Shown: piece by piece, positions 62,691-64,000 of the stretch | How the letters are laid out: each line of letters starts with the position of its first letter | Numbering within the stretch: the stretch's first letter is position 1 | The notes under the pieces: generated by a model | The model's database searches: none | What the model saw: the letters and a program-made list of their open reading frames with translations, nothing else | What the model was told of the DNA's origin: nothing | Program-made: the position numbers and the translations under genes | Assembly (NCBI RefSeq): GCF_024213555.1 | Contig: NZ_JANAVO010000018.1 | Span: forward strand, 21,946-85,945 | DNA length: 64,000 nt | Direction: 5' to 3' | Source: Allokutzneria sp. A3M-2-11 16 | GTDB lineage: Bacteria > Actinomycetota > Actinomycetes > Mycobacteriales > Pseudonocardiaceae

Positions 62691-63809
62691 CTAGAACGGC
62701 GCCGGTTCCGCGATCGGCTCCGCTTCCGTCTCCTGCGTCTTCCCGTTCGGCGTCGTCCACACGTGCCGCCCGTCTGACAGGTTCTCGCACTTCCAGTTCG
62801 ACTCGTGCTTCATCCGGTGATGCCTGCGGCACTTCGGCCGCAAGTTGTCGATGGTGGTGTTCGTCCCGTCGAACGGACAGCAGTGATCAAGATCGCAACG
62901 GTGCGCGGGCCGGTTGCACCCGATCGCCGTGCAGGTGGGGTAGCGGGCGTGGATCAACTCCCGCTGCTTCACTGAGGGCCGGTAGGTGGTCACATCTTCG
63001 GCGATCCCGGTGACCGGGTCGGTGAGGATGCGCTTCCAGATGCCGTTCGCGGCCACATCCCGGGCGATCTTCGCGGGCAGAGGTCCGTGACCGTGCAGGA
63101 TGGCCGGTTCGTTGCTGAGGCCGAGGAAGGAGCCCATCGGCATGGTCAGGTAGACGGTCACCCGGCCTTGGGGTGCACCGGTTTCCTTACCCATCAACAC
63201 ATCCATCGTCACATCGGCCCGCTTCTGATCCAACGTCCGGTGATCCTTCGGCAAGGCCCTGGCGATGCGGTCGATCCGGTCATAGATCAACGAGGCTTGC
63301 AGGGCGGGGAAGAACATCCTCAGTAGACACATGCCGTCATCGAGGGGGATCTTCTCCACCAACCTCTGCTTCCGCTTCTCCCGGTGGCGACGCTCAGCGG
63401 CCTTCGGGTCCAGCTTGTCGATGAACCGCACCGCATGCCGACGAGTCGCGGTGTAGTCGTGGGTCTCGGCGAAGGCGAGGAAGTCCTCTTCAGCGATCGC
63501 GGCATGCACAGCAGACAGGGTCGAGAGCAGGTCGACGATCATCAACGCCTTGCCCTCGTCGACGCGGCCTTCGGCCAGCGCCCGCAACACCACAGGCCGA
63601 CCGGTCAGGTCTTCCGCGCGTTGCAACAGTCGGGCGGCCTTCGTCTTTGAGATGGCGAGTAGTCGCATGAGGATTTCCTCGGCGAACTCGCGATCACACA
63701 ACTCAAGCCGAGCGACATACTCCATCAACACGACCGCGAAGTCCGCCGCAGCTTTCCCCATCGCAGTGAACATGACCCTCAAGTAATGGTCGGGATCTAC
63801 AGGGAACAT
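62691..63809 (-). CDS. HNH endonuclease-domain protein (DUF222/13E12 type)
   Basis: 372 residues. An N-terminal helical DUF222 domain (about 1-250) is followed by an HNH nuclease motif: CTAIGCNRPAHRCDLDHCCP, then NLRPKC and HHRMKH. Such proteins, related to mycobacterial 13E12 repeats, are present in many copies in actinomycete genomes and may be mobile or selfish; their natural role is unclear. It is separated by 100 bp from the regulator operon. Confidence 0.85.
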   Translation of the reverse strand: MFPVDPDHYLRVMFTAMGKAAADFAVVLMEYVARLELCDREFAEEILMRLLAISKTKAARLLQRAEDLTGRPVVLRALAEGRVDEGKALMIVDLLSTLSAVHAAIAEEDFLAFAETHDYTATRRHAVRFIDKLDPKAAERRHREKRKQRLVEKIPLDDGMCLLRMFFPALQASLIYDRIDRIARALPKDHRTLDQKRADVTMDVLMGKETGAPQGRVTVYLTMPMGSFLGLSNEPAILHGHGPLPAKIARDVAANGIWKRILTDPVTGIAEDVTTYRPSVKQRELIHARYPTCTAIGCNRPAHRCDLDHCCPFDGTNTTIDNLRPKCRRHHRMKHESNWKCENLSDGRHVWTTPNGKTQETEAEPIAEPAPF

Positions 63810-64000
63810 GCCCCTATTCTATCGCACAATAATAGTGGATCATGGCTCTACAGGGTGAATTCCCAGGCGCCCGAAAAGCCAAACAACGCAAGTTCCAGCG
63901 AAAGCGAGCCGCCGCTGGAAATCGGGGTCGGCTTTACCTGGGGTGCGCGTGCCATACGCTCATCGCGAGGGCCGGGGTTTCATCCCGTGCCCCCGAGAGG
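63810..64000. other. Window-end intergenic region
   Basis: AT-richer stretch upstream of the HNH gene (near 63818-63840) followed by an 8-bp-arm hairpin TTCCAGCG / CGCTGGAA at 63893-63920. No gene seen before the window ends. Confidence 0.4.

Noticed and set aside
63893..64000. Possible tRNA or attachment site at the right end
   Set aside because: Hairpins are visible (TTCCAGCG / CGCTGGAA) but no cloverleaf with a T-loop GTTCRA and acceptor stem can be built in the bases present.

Overview
The window is high-GC DNA (roughly 70%) with many GTG starts and long chains of genes whose stop and start codons overlap by 4 bp (ATGA or GTGA). Gene content is typical of a secondary-metabolite-rich actinomycete: an AfsR-like regulator, F420-type enzymes, a 13E12-type HNH protein, several MFS exporters and NRPS and PUFA-type lipid genes. 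The style fits a member of the Pseudonocardiaceae, but I cannot name the species. No rRNA, tRNA, CRISPR array, integrase or transposase gene was found.

Layout. (1) 1-5478: end of a catecholate siderophore operon on the + strand (last residues of an aryl-AMP ligase, free aryl carrier protein, C-A-T-TE NRPS, exporter). (2) 5463-16045: mixed genes, including a HAF-repeat secreted protein, LipB, PadR, a lipoprotein, a 1001-residue AfsR-type regulator and an alkyl-DHAP-synthase-like flavoprotein. (3) 16510-26585: a PIG-L deacetylase/UDP-GlcNAc 2-epimerase pair, a MerR/methyltransferase divergon, AlkB, a TetR divergon, a GT87 gene cut short by an in-frame stop, a decayed GNAT gene, an SGNH hydrolase and an MFS pump. 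(4) 27021-35561: a PUFA-synthase-like dehydratase protein, a PfaD enoyl reductase and a rare fused acyl reductase-wax ester synthase, with unrelated small genes between them. (5) 36260-41472: a sugar-acid locus (transporter, 2-hydroxyacid dehydrogenase, RraA-like aldolase, KDG-kinase-like PfkB protein, LysR, HxlR). (6) 42215-54763: the highlight, a ten-gene minus-strand operon built on an isocyanide synthase (IsnA/PvcA family), with an Fe/2-oxoglutarate oxygenase, a flavin halogenase, two styrene-monooxygenase-like flavoproteins, an F420 LLM enzyme, a cupin, an antiporter, an MFS pump and an F420/NADP reductase-like protein; a Baeyer-Villiger-type monooxygenase lies just upstream. (7) 55008-63809: secreted trypsin-like protease, MpaB-like oxygenase, a response regulator/histidine kinase/GT2-GtrA/GT39 operon and an HNH protein.

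The isonitrile operon suggests a route from an aromatic amino acid to a vinyl (styryl) isonitrile, which could then be halogenated and possibly epoxidised by the styrene-monooxygenase-like enzymes. This is inference from family membership; I do not recognise the exact gene set.

A second theme is a dispersed palindromic repeat. Eight copies of a roughly 55-63 bp hairpin with arms CCCGTTTCGTACTC / GAGTACGAAACGGG lie in intergenic DNA. Four sit inside a conserved element of about 165 bp that has its own ends, one is a partial element, and one further locus keeps the element ends without the hairpin. The element has contributed stop codons and a C-terminal tail to neighbouring genes. Relics in the window include a hypB fragment and the GNAT pseudogene.
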